From: Pseudonocardia sp. CNS-004
GTDB taxonomy: Bacteria; Actinomycetota; Actinomycetes; Mycobacteriales; Pseudonocardiaceae
Direction of reading: 5' to 3'
Length of the DNA: 64,000 nt
Assembly (NCBI GenBank): GCA_001942185.1
Contig: MKJV01000067.1
Span: 62,001 to 126,000, forward strand
Of this stretch, positions 36,466 through 45,912 are shown one piece after another. Position 1 is the stretch's first letter, and each line of letters opens with the position of its first letter. Position numbers and translations under genes: made by a program. Under the pieces are notes generated by a model, which saw only the letters and a program-made list of their open reading frames with translations, was not told the origin of the DNA and did not search any database.

Positions 36466-36870
36466 TCAGCCCTGCGCGGCCGACGGGTCCATCCACACGA
36501 CCTCCCAGTGGTGGCCGTCCGGGTCGACGAACGAGCGGCCGTACATGAAGCCGTGGTCCTGCGGGTCCTGCGCCTTCCCGCCGCCGTTGGCCAGCGCGGC
36601 GTCGGCGACGCGGTCGACCTCCTCGCGCGACTCGACGCCGAGGGCGAGGATGACCTCGGTGCTGCTGCCGTCCGAGGTGGGCCGGGTGGCGAACTCCGCG
36701 AACCGGGTCCGCGACAGCAACATCGCGTTGATCCCGGGCCCGATCTCCAGCGCGAGGGCGTTGTCGTCGCTGAAGTCGGCGTTGAACGAGTAGCCGAGCG
36801 CGGTCCAGAACGCCTTGGTGGTCGCCTGGTCGTCGATCGGCAGGTTCACGAAGATCTGAGTCGTGGCCAT
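36466..36870 (-). CDS. VOC-family (glyoxalase/bleomycin-resistance fold) protein
   Basis: 134 residues from ATG 36870 (MATTQIFVNLPIDDQATTKA). The VOC fold is shown by FWTALGYSFNADFSDDNALAL, and the C-terminal HGFMYGRSFVDPDGHHWEVVWMDP, which has the usual DPDGHxWE metal-side motif. Members close to this type are often annotated as lactoylglutathione-lyase-like, though many are of unknown substrate. It follows the luciferase-like gene after a 122-bp gap (no feature seen there) and may be transcribed separately. Confidence 0.9.
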   Translation of the reverse strand: MATTQIFVNLPIDDQATTKAFWTALGYSFNADFSDDNALALEIGPGINAMLLSRTRFAEFATRPTSDGSSTEVILALGVESREEVDRVADAALANGGGKAQDPQDHGFMYGRSFVDPDGHHWEVVWMDPSAAQG

Positions 36871-36992
36871 CGTGGCTCCTCGGGTCTCGGGTGTCGCAAC
36901 GGTGCCCGAGTATCGCGCAGGACCCGCGAGTGGCCGTCGACCCTCCGCGTCGTCGCGGGGGCCGTGGTGGTGCCGGCCCGGCCCTCGTGACC

Positions 36993-37967
36993 TCAGCTGG
37001 GCCGCAGCCGCGGGATGACCTCCTTGACCAGCAGGTCGAGCTGCCGCCGCCAGTCCCACGACGTGATCCGCAGCGTCACCTCGGTGGCACCGTCGGCGTA
37101 GAGCTGCTCGATGTCGGCGGCCACCTGCTCCGGGGTGCCGGTGGCGGTCCAGTGCCTCGTGGCCTCCCGGCTGAAGACGGGGCCGTAGTACTCGCCGAGG
37201 AACCGGTAGCTCTCCTCGTAGGCCGCCTCGCGGTCCGGGGCGAGGTTGAGGTTGTGGTAGGCCGAGACGGGGAACGTGTCCGGGTCTCGTCCCTCCTCCA
37301 CCAGGAACTCCTTGATCGCCGGCAGGTTGACCGTCAGGTGCTCGGGGCTCTTGCGGGTGGTCATCCACCCGTCGGCGAGAGTGGCGACGCGCCGCAGCGC
37401 GCGGGTGGCGAGCGGCTCCGGCACCGGGTTCGACGCGATGTAGACCGGCGGCGGCGACTGCACCGGCCTGGGCAGCACGGTCACGTTCTCGAACGAGGTG
37501 TAGCGCCCGGCGTAGGTGACGTCCTCCTCCGTCCACAGCCGCCGCACGATGTCGGTGTTCTCCGCCATCCGGGCCGCCCGCGAGGCGTCGCTGACGCCGT
37601 ACGGCGCGCCCTCCCTGGCGGAGGCGTCCTTGGGCTTGACGATCCCCGTGCACACCGCGAGCAGCATCCGGCCTGCGGAGAGCTGGTCGAGGGTGGCCCA
37701 CTGTTCGGCGAACAGGATCGGGTCGCGCACCGGGAAGCTCGCCATGCAGCCGACGGCCAGCGTCACGTCGTTCGTGACGGCGGCGAGCGAGCCGAACAGG
37801 GCGATCGACTCCGGGCGAGGCTTGGCGAGCAGGCTGTCGCCGATCCAGAGCGAGTCGAACAGGCCCGTCTCGTCCGCCCAGTGGCCGGTCTCGACGAGCT
37901 CGGACAGGCTCAGCACGTCGAAGAACGTGCCGCGCTGCGGAAGGGTCAGCCCGATCTTCCGGGTCAT
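36993..37967 (-). CDS. Luciferase-like (probably F420- or FMN-dependent) oxidoreductase
   Basis: 324 residues. MTRKIGLTLPQRGTFFDVLS, GLFDSLWIGDSLLAKPRPES, TLDQLSAGRMLLAVCTG and the ending TGTPEQVAADIEQLYADGAT are standard for the group of single-component luciferase-like proteins common in actinobacteria, many of which use F420. The cofactor cannot be decided from sequence alone. It is 16 bp downstream of the VOC gene in the UbiD operon and would act on the same substrate before or after decarboxylation. Confidence 0.9.
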   Translation of the reverse strand: MTRKIGLTLPQRGTFFDVLSLSELVETGHWADETGLFDSLWIGDSLLAKPRPESIALFGSLAAVTNDVTLAVGCMASFPVRDPILFAEQWATLDQLSAGRMLLAVCTGIVKPKDASAREGAPYGVSDASRAARMAENTDIVRRLWTEEDVTYAGRYTSFENVTVLPRPVQSPPPVYIASNPVPEPLATRALRRVATLADGWMTTRKSPEHLTVNLPAIKEFLVEEGRDPDTFPVSAYHNLNLAPDREAAYEESYRFLGEYYGPVFSREATRHWTATGTPEQVAADIEQLYADGATEVTLRITSWDWRRQLDLLVKEVIPRLRPS

Positions 37968-37983
37968 CTTCTGTTCCTCCTGG

Positions 37984-38607
37984 TCAGCTGATCGTGATCT
38001 CGCCGAGCGGGGTGTCGAGCACCGCCTGAAGCGTCGCCGGTCCCTCGGTGACGTCGAGCGTGACGTCCAGCGCCGCGAGCGCGCGCCGGACGGCGGACGG
38101 GTCGGGGTGCCGGGCCGCGAGCGAGACGAGCCGCAGCTGCGGCAGGCCGCCTTCGGTGGGGTGCCGGGCGTCCAGCCAGTCGATGAGCGCGGGCGCGAGC
38201 CCGTCGAAGCGGTCGCCGCGGTTGGGGGTGAGCCGCCATTCGAGCAGGTGCCCGTCGGGGGTGCGGCGGGAGAGAGGGGCGACGTCCCCCGGGTCGTAGC
38301 CGCGTTCCCTGGCCTGCCGCACGGTCGCGTCGAGATCGGCGGGCCGGACCACCCACGCGGCCATCCGCGGGCCGGTCAGCCGGTCGATCCCGAAGAGGTC
38401 GGGCAGGGGCCGTTCCGCCGGGTCGTCGGGCCCGATCAGCTCCAGGTACGCGGCTCCGCCGAGGCCGACGAGGTGGTTGCGGGTACCGCGGCCGACGTGC
38501 CGGCCGCCCAGCACCGGCGCCACACCGGTGCGCTCGGTGAACTCGGCGACGAGCGCGTCGAGGTCGGGCGCCGCGTACACGAGGTGGTCCATGCGCGGCT
38601 CGATCAC
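37984..38607 (-). CDS. Glyoxalase-like (VOC) domain protein
   Basis: 207 residues; GTG 38607 overlaps the UbiX stop (GTGA), with ATG 38592 (MDHLVYAAPDLDALV) the alternative. It has the DUF4062-like single glyoxalase_3 pattern DHLVYAAPDLDALVAEFTER, LVGLGGAAYLELIGPDDPAE and DGHLLEWRLTP. It is embedded between UbiX and the luciferase-like gene, so it probably binds the aromatic substrate or product. Confidence 0.87.
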   Translation of the reverse strand: MIEPRMDHLVYAAPDLDALVAEFTERTGVAPVLGGRHVGRGTRNHLVGLGGAAYLELIGPDDPAERPLPDLFGIDRLTGPRMAAWVVRPADLDATVRQARERGYDPGDVAPLSRRTPDGHLLEWRLTPNRGDRFDGLAPALIDWLDARHPTEGGLPQLRLVSLAARHPDPSAVRRALAALDVTLDVTEGPATLQAVLDTPLGEITIS

Positions 38608-39170
38608 GACTCGCCCCAGCGGCGGACGACGCCGAGATCGAGGTCGAACAGGTCGAGCACGCGCCCGACGGTGTGGTCCACCATCTCCTCCAGTGTCTTC
38701 GGTCGGGCGTAGAACGCCGGCACCGGCGGGGCGATCACCGCGCCCAGCTCCGCCAGCTCCGCCATGGTCCGCAGGTGGTTGCGGTGCAGCGGGGTCTCCC
38801 GCACCATCAGCACCAGTCTGCGGCGTTCCTTCAGCACCACGTCGGCGGCGCGGGCGAGCAGGCTCGTCGTCACCCCCGACGCGATCTCGGACATCGACTT
38901 CACCGAGCACGGTGCCACGACCATCCCCAGCGTCCGGAACGACCCGCTGGAGATCGCGGCGCCGAGGTCGGTGTTGGGGTGGGTGACGTCGGCGAGCGCG
39001 GTGAGGTCGCCGACGGACATGTCCGTCTCGTGGGCGAGCGTCATGCGCGCCGACTTCGTGACGACGAGGTGCGTCTGCACGGGCGTGGGCCGCAGCAGCT
39101 CCAGCAGGCGCACGCCGTAGGTGATCCCGGACGCGCCGGAGATCCCGACGACCAGCCGCGGCCCGCTCAC
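38604..39170 (-). CDS. ubiX: UbiX-family flavin prenyltransferase
   Basis: 188 residues from GTG 39170 overlapping the UbiD stop (GTGA). The FMN-binding motif VVGISGASGITYGVRLLELL, the SVKSMSEIASG segment (phosphate-binding Ser and Glu) and ERRRLVLMVRETPLH are diagnostic. UbiX attaches a dimethylallyl group to FMN, making the prenylated FMN cofactor needed by UbiD decarboxylases. Direct overlap with UbiD supports a dedicated pair. Confidence 0.95.
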   Translation of the reverse strand: MSGPRLVVGISGASGITYGVRLLELLRPTPVQTHLVVTKSARMTLAHETDMSVGDLTALADVTHPNTDLGAAISSGSFRTLGMVVAPCSVKSMSEIASGVTTSLLARAADVVLKERRRLVLMVRETPLHRNHLRTMAELAELGAVIAPPVPAFYARPKTLEEMVDHTVGRVLDLFDLDLGVVRRWGES

Positions 39171-40543
39171 AGGTGCCGCCGCCAGTCCGCGGGCGCGGGC
39201 GCGGTGAGCGCGTCGATGTCGAGCTCCCGCTCGCCGGGCACCGCGATCCGCGTGAACTTCATGGGCGGCGCGTCGACCGGGACCGTGGCGTCGAGGCCCA
39301 TCTTGGCGCTGACGCCGTCGGCCGCGGACGGGTCGAGCTTCGAACCCTGCCCGCCGCCCACCACGACGAGGTCGCGGTCGGCCTGGAACCGGGTGGCGAC
39401 CGCCCACTCCACCTCGGTGGGGTCGTGCACGTCGACGTCGGTGTCGACGACGGTGACGTGCTTGATGTCGTAGTGCGTGCCGAGCGCGCCCAGTACGACG
39501 TTCTTCGCCTCCCCCGGCGCCGGCCGTTCGACCTGGACGTACAGGTGGTAGCGGCAGGTACCGCCGCGGGAGAGGTGCACGTCGCGCACGCAGGGGAAGC
39601 CGCGCCGCAGCGCGGCGAGGAAGGACGCCTCCCGCGGGATGCCGCCGAGCAGCAGGTGCTCCAGCCCGCCGCCGACGATCGTGTGGTAGATCGGCGACTC
39701 CCGGTGGGTGAGCGCGTCGATCTCGATGACGTGCCGCTCGGCGCGCTCGCCGTAGTACTGCGGGAACTCGCCGAAGGGGCCCTCCGGCTCCCGCACCGTC
39801 GCGAGCAGCCGGCCCTCCAGGACGATCTCGGCGTCGGCGGGCACCCGCACCTCGTTGGTGACGCAGCGGGCGACCGGGAGCGGCTCACCGCGCAGGGCGC
39901 CGGATATCTCCAGCTCGTCGTGGTCGATCGGGACGATGGCCTGCGACGCCATCAGCGTGAGCGGGTCCACCCCGATCACGATGGCGATCTCCAGATCGGC
40001 CCCCGCCGACTCCTGAGCCTGGAAGAACGCGAGCGTGTGCCTGGGCAGCAGCAGCGCGCCGAGCCGGTTCGGACCGCTCACCTGCAGCCGGTGGATCGAG
40101 ACGTTCTGCACGCCGGTGCCGGGCCGGCGCGCGATCAGCAGGCCCGCGGTGATGTAGGCGCCGTGGTCGTGCTCGTTGTGGGTGGGGATCGGCAGCATCG
40201 TGGTGAGGTCGACGTCCTTGCGGACCACCTGCTGACAGGCCGGGTCCTCGACCTCGCGGCTGGGCACCGGCTGCAGGCACGCGGTCCGGTAGCGCTCGAC
40301 CAGCCGGTCCTGCGGCACGCCCACCGCCTCGGCCATCCAGGCGCGGTCCGACAGCAGGCCGGACACGATCGGGACGGAGTGCCCGCCCGGCTGCGGGAAC
40401 AGGGAGGCGCTGCGTCCGTCGAGGCGGTTCGCGATCCCCGCGACACCGAACCGCAGGTCGACGCCGGGCCGTGCGACCGCGAGCCGGTCGCGCGAGCGGA
40501 GGTGGTCGAGCCAGCCCCGCAGGCTCGCACCGGGCGGGGTCAC
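39167..40543 (-). CDS. ubiD: UbiD-family (de)carboxylase
   Basis: 458 residues from GTG 40543. UbiD blocks include LPIPTHNEHDHGAYITAGLL, HRLQVSGPNRLGALLLPRHT, the catalytic Glu region EGPFGEFPQYYGERAE, and RYHLYVQVE. With prenylated FMN these enzymes reversibly decarboxylate aromatic or alpha,beta-unsaturated acids in the cytoplasm. Its start overlaps the repaired end of the symporter gene (GTGA), and UbiX follows. The paired transporters suggest decarboxylation of an imported aromatic acid. Confidence 0.95.
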   Translation of the reverse strand: MTPPGASLRGWLDHLRSRDRLAVARPGVDLRFGVAGIANRLDGRSASLFPQPGGHSVPIVSGLLSDRAWMAEAVGVPQDRLVERYRTACLQPVPSREVEDPACQQVVRKDVDLTTMLPIPTHNEHDHGAYITAGLLIARRPGTGVQNVSIHRLQVSGPNRLGALLLPRHTLAFFQAQESAGADLEIAIVIGVDPLTLMASQAIVPIDHDELEISGALRGEPLPVARCVTNEVRVPADAEIVLEGRLLATVREPEGPFGEFPQYYGERAERHVIEIDALTHRESPIYHTIVGGGLEHLLLGGIPREASFLAALRRGFPCVRDVHLSRGGTCRYHLYVQVERPAPGEAKNVVLGALGTHYDIKHVTVVDTDVDVHDPTEVEWAVATRFQADRDLVVVGGGQGSKLDPSAADGVSAKMGLDATVPVDAPPMKFTRIAVPGERELDIDALTAPAPADWRRHL

Positions 40544-41987
40544 GTCGCCTCCCGGCCTGCCGGCTCCGTGCCGGTCGACCCGGTGCCGGTCGCTCCGTCC
40601 CGGTCGGCCGGGACGGCGCCGCGCGGCGGTTCACGAGGTGCGCGACCGTCATGATCACGAGCGGCGTGGCGACCGCGATGTAGGCGTTGTCGATGCCGAA
40701 CGGGTCACCCGCGAGGAACCACCCCGTCGTCGCGACGAGCGCCGCGACGATCGACCAGAACGCGGCCCGGCTGTTGCCGTACCCCGGCTTGTAGAACATC
40801 AGGACGATCAGCACGGCCAGCGCCGCGCGCAGCGACTTCGCCAGGAACGTCACCGCGAGCACGTCCTTCGCGAGCAGCGCGAGCACGATCGGCAGCACAC
40901 CCGCGACGAACGTCGCCAGCCGGAGGAAGACGAGATCCTTGCGGTCGTCGCCGTCCTTGTTGAAGTACGGCCGGTAGAAGTCCTTGAGCAGCAACGTCGC
41001 CGAGCCGATGATCAGCGCCGCGATGCTGCCGAGGATCGCGCCGACCAGCCCGCACATCACGAGCCCGGTCAGCAGCGGGTCGATGTCGACGGCCAGTGCG
41101 GGCAGCGCGTCGATCGACTCGATGTCGGGGTAGAGCACCGCGCTCGCCATGCCCACGAACGCGGCGAGGATGCCGAACGGCACGAGCATCAGCGCCGCGT
41201 AGAAGCCGGCCCGCTGCGCCCGCTCGGGGTCGCGGACCGTGGTGACCGCCTGCACGACGTACTGCGTCGCGAAGATCGCGCCGATCCCGGCGATCAGCCA
41301 GGCGAAGATCTGCGCCCAGCCCACGCCGACCACGGAGAAGCTCGCCGGCGGCAGCGCGGCCCGCAGCTCGTCGATGCCGCCGACGCGCGACAGGCCGATG
41401 CCGGCCAGCACGGCCACCGCCGCCAGCTTCATGATCGCGTGCAGCAGGTTCGTGTAGACGACGGAGCGCATCCCGCCGATCATCACGTAGACCGTGGCCA
41501 GCACCCCGACGATGATCGTCGCCCAGGTGTGGTCGATGCCCAGCAGCGTCGCGAGGATCGCCCCGCCGCTGGCGTAGATCGCGACGGCGACGATCAGCAG
41601 CGCGCAGGTCATCGTCACCGACGTGGCGGTGCGCACGCCCTCGCCGTAGGTGCGGGCGAGCGCGCCGGAGATCGTGTTCTCCCCCAGCGCCTTGTACTTC
41701 TTCGCCGCGAACAGCGAGAACAGGACGAAGCCGATCGCCAGCGCGATCACGTTCCAGGCGGCGGAGATGCCGGTGGTGTACGCCTCCTGCGACGTGCCGA
41801 GCGTCGCCGACGTCCCGATGAACTCCGACATCAGCAGGAACCCGATCAGCGCAGCGGGGAACACCTTGCCGCCGCTGGCGTAACCCTCCGACGTCCGCGA
41901 CGACCGGCGCACGACGACGCTGATCCCGGCCAGCACCGCCATGTAGGCGACGACGATGAGCAGGACGATCCACACCTGCTGCGTCAT
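40540..41987 (-). CDS. Sodium:solute symporter family protein, one frame break near the C-terminus
   Basis: About 483 residues with 13 or so membrane segments. SSS features are SGGKVFPAALIGFLLMSEFIG, GTSATLGTSQEAYTTGISAAWNVIAL and YVMIGGMRSVVYTNLLHAIM. ATG 41987 overlaps the SDR stop. One base is missing near 40622; the true tail would read AVPADRDGATGTGSTGTEPA then REAT and end at the TGA at 40540. It probably takes up the carboxylate handled by UbiD with Na+. Confidence 0.9.
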
Positions 41988-42733
41988 GTGAACACCACTC
42001 CCCCGTCGACCACGAGGGTCTGCCCCGTCAGGAATCCTCCGGAACCGGATGCGAGGAACATCACGGCCCCGATCAGGTCGTCGGGCACCATCTCGCGACC
42101 CAGCGCGCGCCCGCCCGCGGCGGCCGTGATGTAGGCGTCCGTGTTCAGCGCGCGGGTGGCCTCGTCGCTGACCAGACCGGGCGCCACGGCGTTGACCGTG
42201 ATGCCGTCCGCGCCGAGCTCGCGTGCCGCGGAACGGGTGAGCCCCTCCACGGCGGCCTTGGACGCGACGTAGTGCACGAATCCGGGCACACCCATCCGAG
42301 CGGTCGAGGACGAGATGTTGACGATCCGCCCGCCGCCCGCGGCCCGCATCGCCGGCACCACCGCCTTGATCCCCTGCCACGTGCCCCGCACGTTGACCCG
42401 CAGCACGGTGTCCCAGTCCTCGCACGCCAGCTCGGTGAGCGGACGCTTGGCGCCCAGCCCCTGGTAGATCGCGGCGTTGTTCACCAGTACGTCGACCCGG
42501 CCGAACTCGTCGTGGGCCCGGTCCACCAGCGCCGTCCAGTCCTCGTCGGAGGTCACGTCCGCGGCCACGAAGGCGCAACCGGCCGCCTCGGCCAGCCCGG
42601 CACCCGCCTCGGCGACGGCCGGGACGTCCGCGGCCACCACGTTCGCGCCCGCCGAGGCGAAGGCGTGGACGTAGCGCTCGCCGATCCCGCCGGTCGCTCC
42701 GGTGACGATCACGGTCTTGCCCTCGAACTGCAT
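41984..42733 (-). CDS. Short-chain dehydrogenase/reductase
   Basis: 249 residues. NAD(P) motif VTGATGGIGERYV (residues 10-22), NNAA structural motif, and the catalytic HYVASK (Tyr-x-x-x-Lys) with the preceding Ser in VNISSSTARMG. It ends GQTLVVDGGVVFT as in most classical SDRs. Coupled by ATGA to the symporter; likely oxidises or reduces an alcohol/ketone of the imported substrate. Confidence 0.94.
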   Translation of the reverse strand: MQFEGKTVIVTGATGGIGERYVHAFASAGANVVAADVPAVAEAGAGLAEAAGCAFVAADVTSDEDWTALVDRAHDEFGRVDVLVNNAAIYQGLGAKRPLTELACEDWDTVLRVNVRGTWQGIKAVVPAMRAAGGGRIVNISSSTARMGVPGFVHYVASKAAVEGLTRSAARELGADGITVNAVAPGLVSDEATRALNTDAYITAAAGGRALGREMVPDDLIGAVMFLASGSGGFLTGQTLVVDGGVVFT

Positions 42734-42750
42734 GCTGGACTCCGTTCCGC

Positions 42751-44061
42751 TCAGACGGTGACGGGCTCGCGCTCCAACGCGCCCCTGGTCTCCCGGGAGA
42801 GTGCCGCGCCGACGATGAACAGGGCGACACACACCGTCAGGAAGATCGCGAGCCGGCTCGGGATGTCGGCCACCGTGGGGCTCGCGAGGCTCACGAACGT
42901 CGTCATGAGCCCGCCGATGGCGAACCCGCCGTTCCAGACGACGGCGGTCGCCGTGGCCCGCAACCGGGTCGGGAAGCCCTCCTTCAGGAAGATCGGCACG
43001 GCGGCGTACGAGGCGTTCGCGAACACGGTCAGCAGCAGGCCGTAACCCAGGAGCGGCCCGGTGCCCTCCGGGCCGTACCCGGCCATCGCCAGTACGAGCA
43101 GCGGCAACACCACCACGTTGACGGCCCCGGCGACCAGGAACACCGGCCTGCGGCCGAACCGCTCGGACAGGTGGCCCGCGATCAGCGCCGCCGGCAGGAT
43201 CGCGAGGCTCGTCCACACCAGGATCAGGCCCCGCGGGCCCGGCGGCACCTCGTTGACGCTCCCGAGGAACGTGGGCAGGTAGCCGGCGGTCAGGTAGTAC
43301 TGGGCGCCGCCGCCGATCACGACCGCCAGGCTGGTCAGGAGGGTCCTGCGGTGCTCGCGGCCGAGCAGCTCCCGCGCCCGCGCCGGCGCCGCACCGGTGC
43401 TCCGCCACAGCGGCGACTCCTCCGTGGCCCGGAAGAGCAGCAGGCTGAGCAGGGACGCGACCAGCCCGCTGAAGAACATCACCCGCCACCCCCACACCGC
43501 GAACGCGTCGCCGGGGAAGGCCGCCGACACGGCGAGGAACGTCAGCGAGGCGACCACGGAACCGATCGCCGCCCCTCCCCCGGCGACCAGACCGGACACC
43601 AGCCCGCGCCAGCGCTGCGCCACCGTCTCCGTGCCGAGCGTGTGCGTCGAGGCCACCACCCCGCCGACCAGCAACCCCTGCACGAGGCGCAGCGCGATGA
43701 ACACGGCAGGGGCGAGCGCACCGATCGACGCGTAGGTGGGCAACGTCCCCATCAGCGCCGTGGCGATCCCGACCCCGACCACGGTGACGATCAGGGTCTG
43801 CCGCCGCCCGTGCCGGTCGGCGTAGCGGCCGAACACGGCGCCGCCGAGCGGGCGCATCACCAGGCTCACCCCGAAGGAGGCGAACGTCGCGGCGAGCGTC
43901 AGCGTCGGGCTCGAGGTCGGGAAGAACAGCGGCCCCACCGTCGATGCGACGTAGAGCAGCACGAACAGGTCGAACAGGTCGAACCCGAACCCGACCACGG
44001 ACGACAACCCCGCGGTCACCATCTGCCTGCGGGTCGGTCCTGGTGCCGCGGTGTCGCCCAC
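42751..44061 (-). CDS. MFS metabolite:H+ symporter (MHS family)
   Basis: 436 residues, 12 membrane segments, from GTG 44061 (VGDTAAPGPTRRQMVTAGLS). FGFDLFDLFVLLYVASTV and RPLGGAVFGRYADRHGRRQTLI are the MHS family signatures. Such carriers import carboxylates. It is the first gene of the eight-gene UbiD operon and sits 17 bp upstream of the SDR. Having both an MFS and an SSS carrier suggests two related substrates. Confidence 0.93.
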   Translation of the reverse strand: MGDTAAPGPTRRQMVTAGLSSVVGFGFDLFDLFVLLYVASTVGPLFFPTSSPTLTLAATFASFGVSLVMRPLGGAVFGRYADRHGRRQTLIVTVVGVGIATALMGTLPTYASIGALAPAVFIALRLVQGLLVGGVVASTHTLGTETVAQRWRGLVSGLVAGGGAAIGSVVASLTFLAVSAAFPGDAFAVWGWRVMFFSGLVASLLSLLLFRATEESPLWRSTGAAPARARELLGREHRRTLLTSLAVVIGGGAQYYLTAGYLPTFLGSVNEVPPGPRGLILVWTSLAILPAALIAGHLSERFGRRPVFLVAGAVNVVVLPLLVLAMAGYGPEGTGPLLGYGLLLTVFANASYAAVPIFLKEGFPTRLRATATAVVWNGGFAIGGLMTTFVSLASPTVADIPSRLAIFLTVCVALFIVGAALSRETRGALEREPVTV

Positions 44062-44103
44062 GTCGGCTCACCTCCACTGGAATCCGTCGACCGACAGTAC
44101 GAT

Positions 44104-44116
44104 CCGGACCGTCCGG
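44104..44116. promoter_or_regulatory. Palindromic operator candidate upstream of the UbiD operon
   Basis: CCGGACCGTCCGG is a perfect 6+1+6 palindrome 43 bp upstream of the MHS start. The cognate regulator is not obvious; the TetR gene at 44723 is a candidate. Confidence 0.45.
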
Positions 44117-44157
44117 AAGGTACGTCAGATCCGCAATGCGTGGCATAGCCGAGGCGC

Positions 44158-44185
44158 TTGACACTCGACCTATGCCTATTAAGCT
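44158..44185 (+). promoter_or_regulatory. Candidate sigma-70-type promoter for the ICMT/TetR operon
   Basis: TTGACA, 16 bases, TAAGCT, followed about 15 bp later by the GGAGG ribosome site. The AT-rich -10 region stands out from the surrounding sequence. Confidence 0.5.
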
Positions 44186-44213
44186 TCGTGTCAGAACCGC
44201 GGAGGTGAGTGCG

Positions 44214-44723
44214 GTGCGCCGACCGGTCGCAGCAGTGGGGAGCGCGGTCTTCTTCCTGGTCGGCCCGGGCACCGTCGCGGGACTGGTCCTGTGGCTGCTG
44301 ACGCGCTGGACGGTCAGCGACCCGCTCCCCGGCTGGGTCCTGCTCCGTGGGATCGGCCTGGTGCTGACGGTGGCGGGGCTGTGCGTACTGGTCGCCGCGT
44401 TCGTCCGGTTCGTGGCCGAGGGCGCCGGCACGCCGCTGCCCGCCGCACCGCCGGGACGGCTCGTGGTCGGCGGGCTGTACCGCTACGTCCGCAACCCGAT
44501 GTACGTGGCCGTGATCTGGATCGTCACCGGTCAGCTGTTGATGTTCCCCACGGTCGGGCTGCTCGTCTACGCGGTCGCCATGGCGACCTTCACCGTCTGC
44601 TTCGTCCGGTTCCGGGAGGAGCCGGTCCTGCGCCGCCGGTTCGGTGCCGACTACGACGAGTACCGCGCCGCGGTGTCGGCGTGGTGGCCGCGGTTGCACC
44701 CGTGGCAGCAGGGAGGCCGGTGA
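44214..44723 (+). CDS. Isoprenylcysteine carboxyl methyltransferase (ICMT/NnrU-like) family membrane protein
   Basis: 169 residues from GTG 44214 (VRRPVAAVGSAVFFLVGPGT; GGAGG at 44201-44205); ATG 44172 would overlap the promoter. Four hydrophobic segments and the family motif GGLYRYVRNPMYVAVIWIV then FRFREEPVLRRRFGADYDEY (seen as VRFREEPVLRRRFGADYDEY) mark a SAM-dependent membrane methyltransferase-like protein. Bacterial substrates are unknown. TGATG overlap with the TetR gene. Confidence 0.88.
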   Translation: MRRPVAAVGSAVFFLVGPGTVAGLVLWLLTRWTVSDPLPGWVLLRGIGLVLTVAGLCVLVAAFVRFVAEGAGTPLPAAPPGRLVVGGLYRYVRNPMYVAVIWIVTGQLLMFPTVGLLVYAVAMATFTVCFVRFREEPVLRRRFGADYDEYRAAVSAWWPRLHPWQQGGR

Positions 44724-45528
44724 TGCCGGGCGTTCCCGAGCCGCTCGTCCACGCGGCGATCACCGCCGCCCGCACGGGCGGGCGCGAGGTGGCCGACGTG
44801 CCGCTGACCGAGATCGCCCGCGCCGCCGGCATGTCCCGCAGCACCCTCCTGCGCCGCATCGGCGGCACCCGGGCGGCCCTCGACGATGCGGTGCGCGCGG
44901 CGGGCGTCGACCCCGGCGGACGGCCGCCGGTGCGCGAGCGGGCGGTGGACGTCGCGGCGGAACTCATCGCCTCCGAGGGGCTCGCCGCGCTCACCCTCGA
45001 CCGGCTGGCCTCGGCGGCGGGCTGCTCGGTGCCGAGTGTGCACGAGGCCATCGGCAACCGCGACGCCGTGCTGGCCGCGGTGTTCGCGCGCTACGTCCCG
45101 CTCCTCGACCTCGCGGCTGCGATCGACGCCGCCGCGGGCGACCCCGGCGCCGCGGTACGCGGCGTGTACCGCACCCTGATCCACGCGTCGAACGCGAACC
45201 GCGCGTGCTGCCCGCCCTCTTCGCCGACGCGTTCAGCAGGCCGGACGGTCCCGCGAGCCGCGCGATCCGGCAGAACGTGCCGAACGCGCTGGGCACCCTT
45301 GGCGCCTGGCTCGTCACGGAGATGGACGCCGGCCGGTTCCGCAGCATCCCGCTGCCGCTGGCGATGCAGCAGCTGCTCGGCCCACTCGCACTGCACATGC
45401 TGACGCGGCCGGTACTCGGCCCGGCGTTCGGCCCGACCTTCCCGTCGACGGACGAGGCGTGCGAGACCTTCGCGACCAACTTCCTCACCGCCATGACCGG
45501 GACGCAGCCTCGAGAGGAGACGCGCTGA
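44723..45528 (+). CDS. TetR-type regulator with two N-terminal helix-turn-helix segments, one frame break
   Basis: About 268 residues. A first HTH-like segment (VPLTEIARAAGMSRSTLLRR, residues about 27-45) is followed by a complete TetR HTH (AAELIASEGLAALTLDRLAS then AGCSVPSVHEAIGNRDAVLA, residues about 75-118). The frame breaks near 45205 (HASNANR to VLPALFADAF), one base. The ligand domain ends TFATNFLTAMTG. Overlaps both neighbours (TGATG). A duplicated HTH in one chain is unusual and could let one protomer read a longer operator. Confidence 0.85.
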
Positions 45529-45883
45529 TGCCCGAACACCGCAGCGTCATGATCCGCCGCTACACGTTGACCGGCGACATGGACGACCTCATGCGGAAGG
45601 TCGACGCCCGCTTCGCAGGCCAACTCGACGCCGCACCCGGCACGGACGCCCCTGTCCGGCTCCCCCGGGCATCCTGGGCTACCAGGCCGTCCGGACCGGC
45701 GACCACACCCTCCTGACGATCACCGTCTTCGCCTCGGACGCCCACCGCGAACGGGCCCAACAAGGCGCACAGGACATCCGCCGGAGCCTCGCCGAGTTCG
45801 ACGTCGCCGAGGTCGAGACGTTCGCCGGCGACGTGGTGATCAGCCGGATGGCGGAGGAGCTGCTCGAGCCCGTCCGGCCGTGA
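45528..45883 (+). CDS. Small ABM-like (dimeric alpha-beta barrel) protein, one frame break
   Basis: About 118 residues from ATG 45528 (MPEHRSVMIRRYTLTGDMDD). One base missing in a CCCCC run near 45665 (APVRLP to PGILGYQAVRTGDHTLLTIT). The pattern GILGYQAVRTGDHTLLTITV then VISRMAEELLEPVRP suggests a ferredoxin-like ABM barrel. No enzymatic residues can be assigned. A diverged copy of its last 40 bp recurs at about 47006. Coupled to the TetR gene. Confidence 0.65.
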
Positions 45884-45912
45884 ACGGGCTGGATCAGCCC
45901 GTCTGCCGGTCC

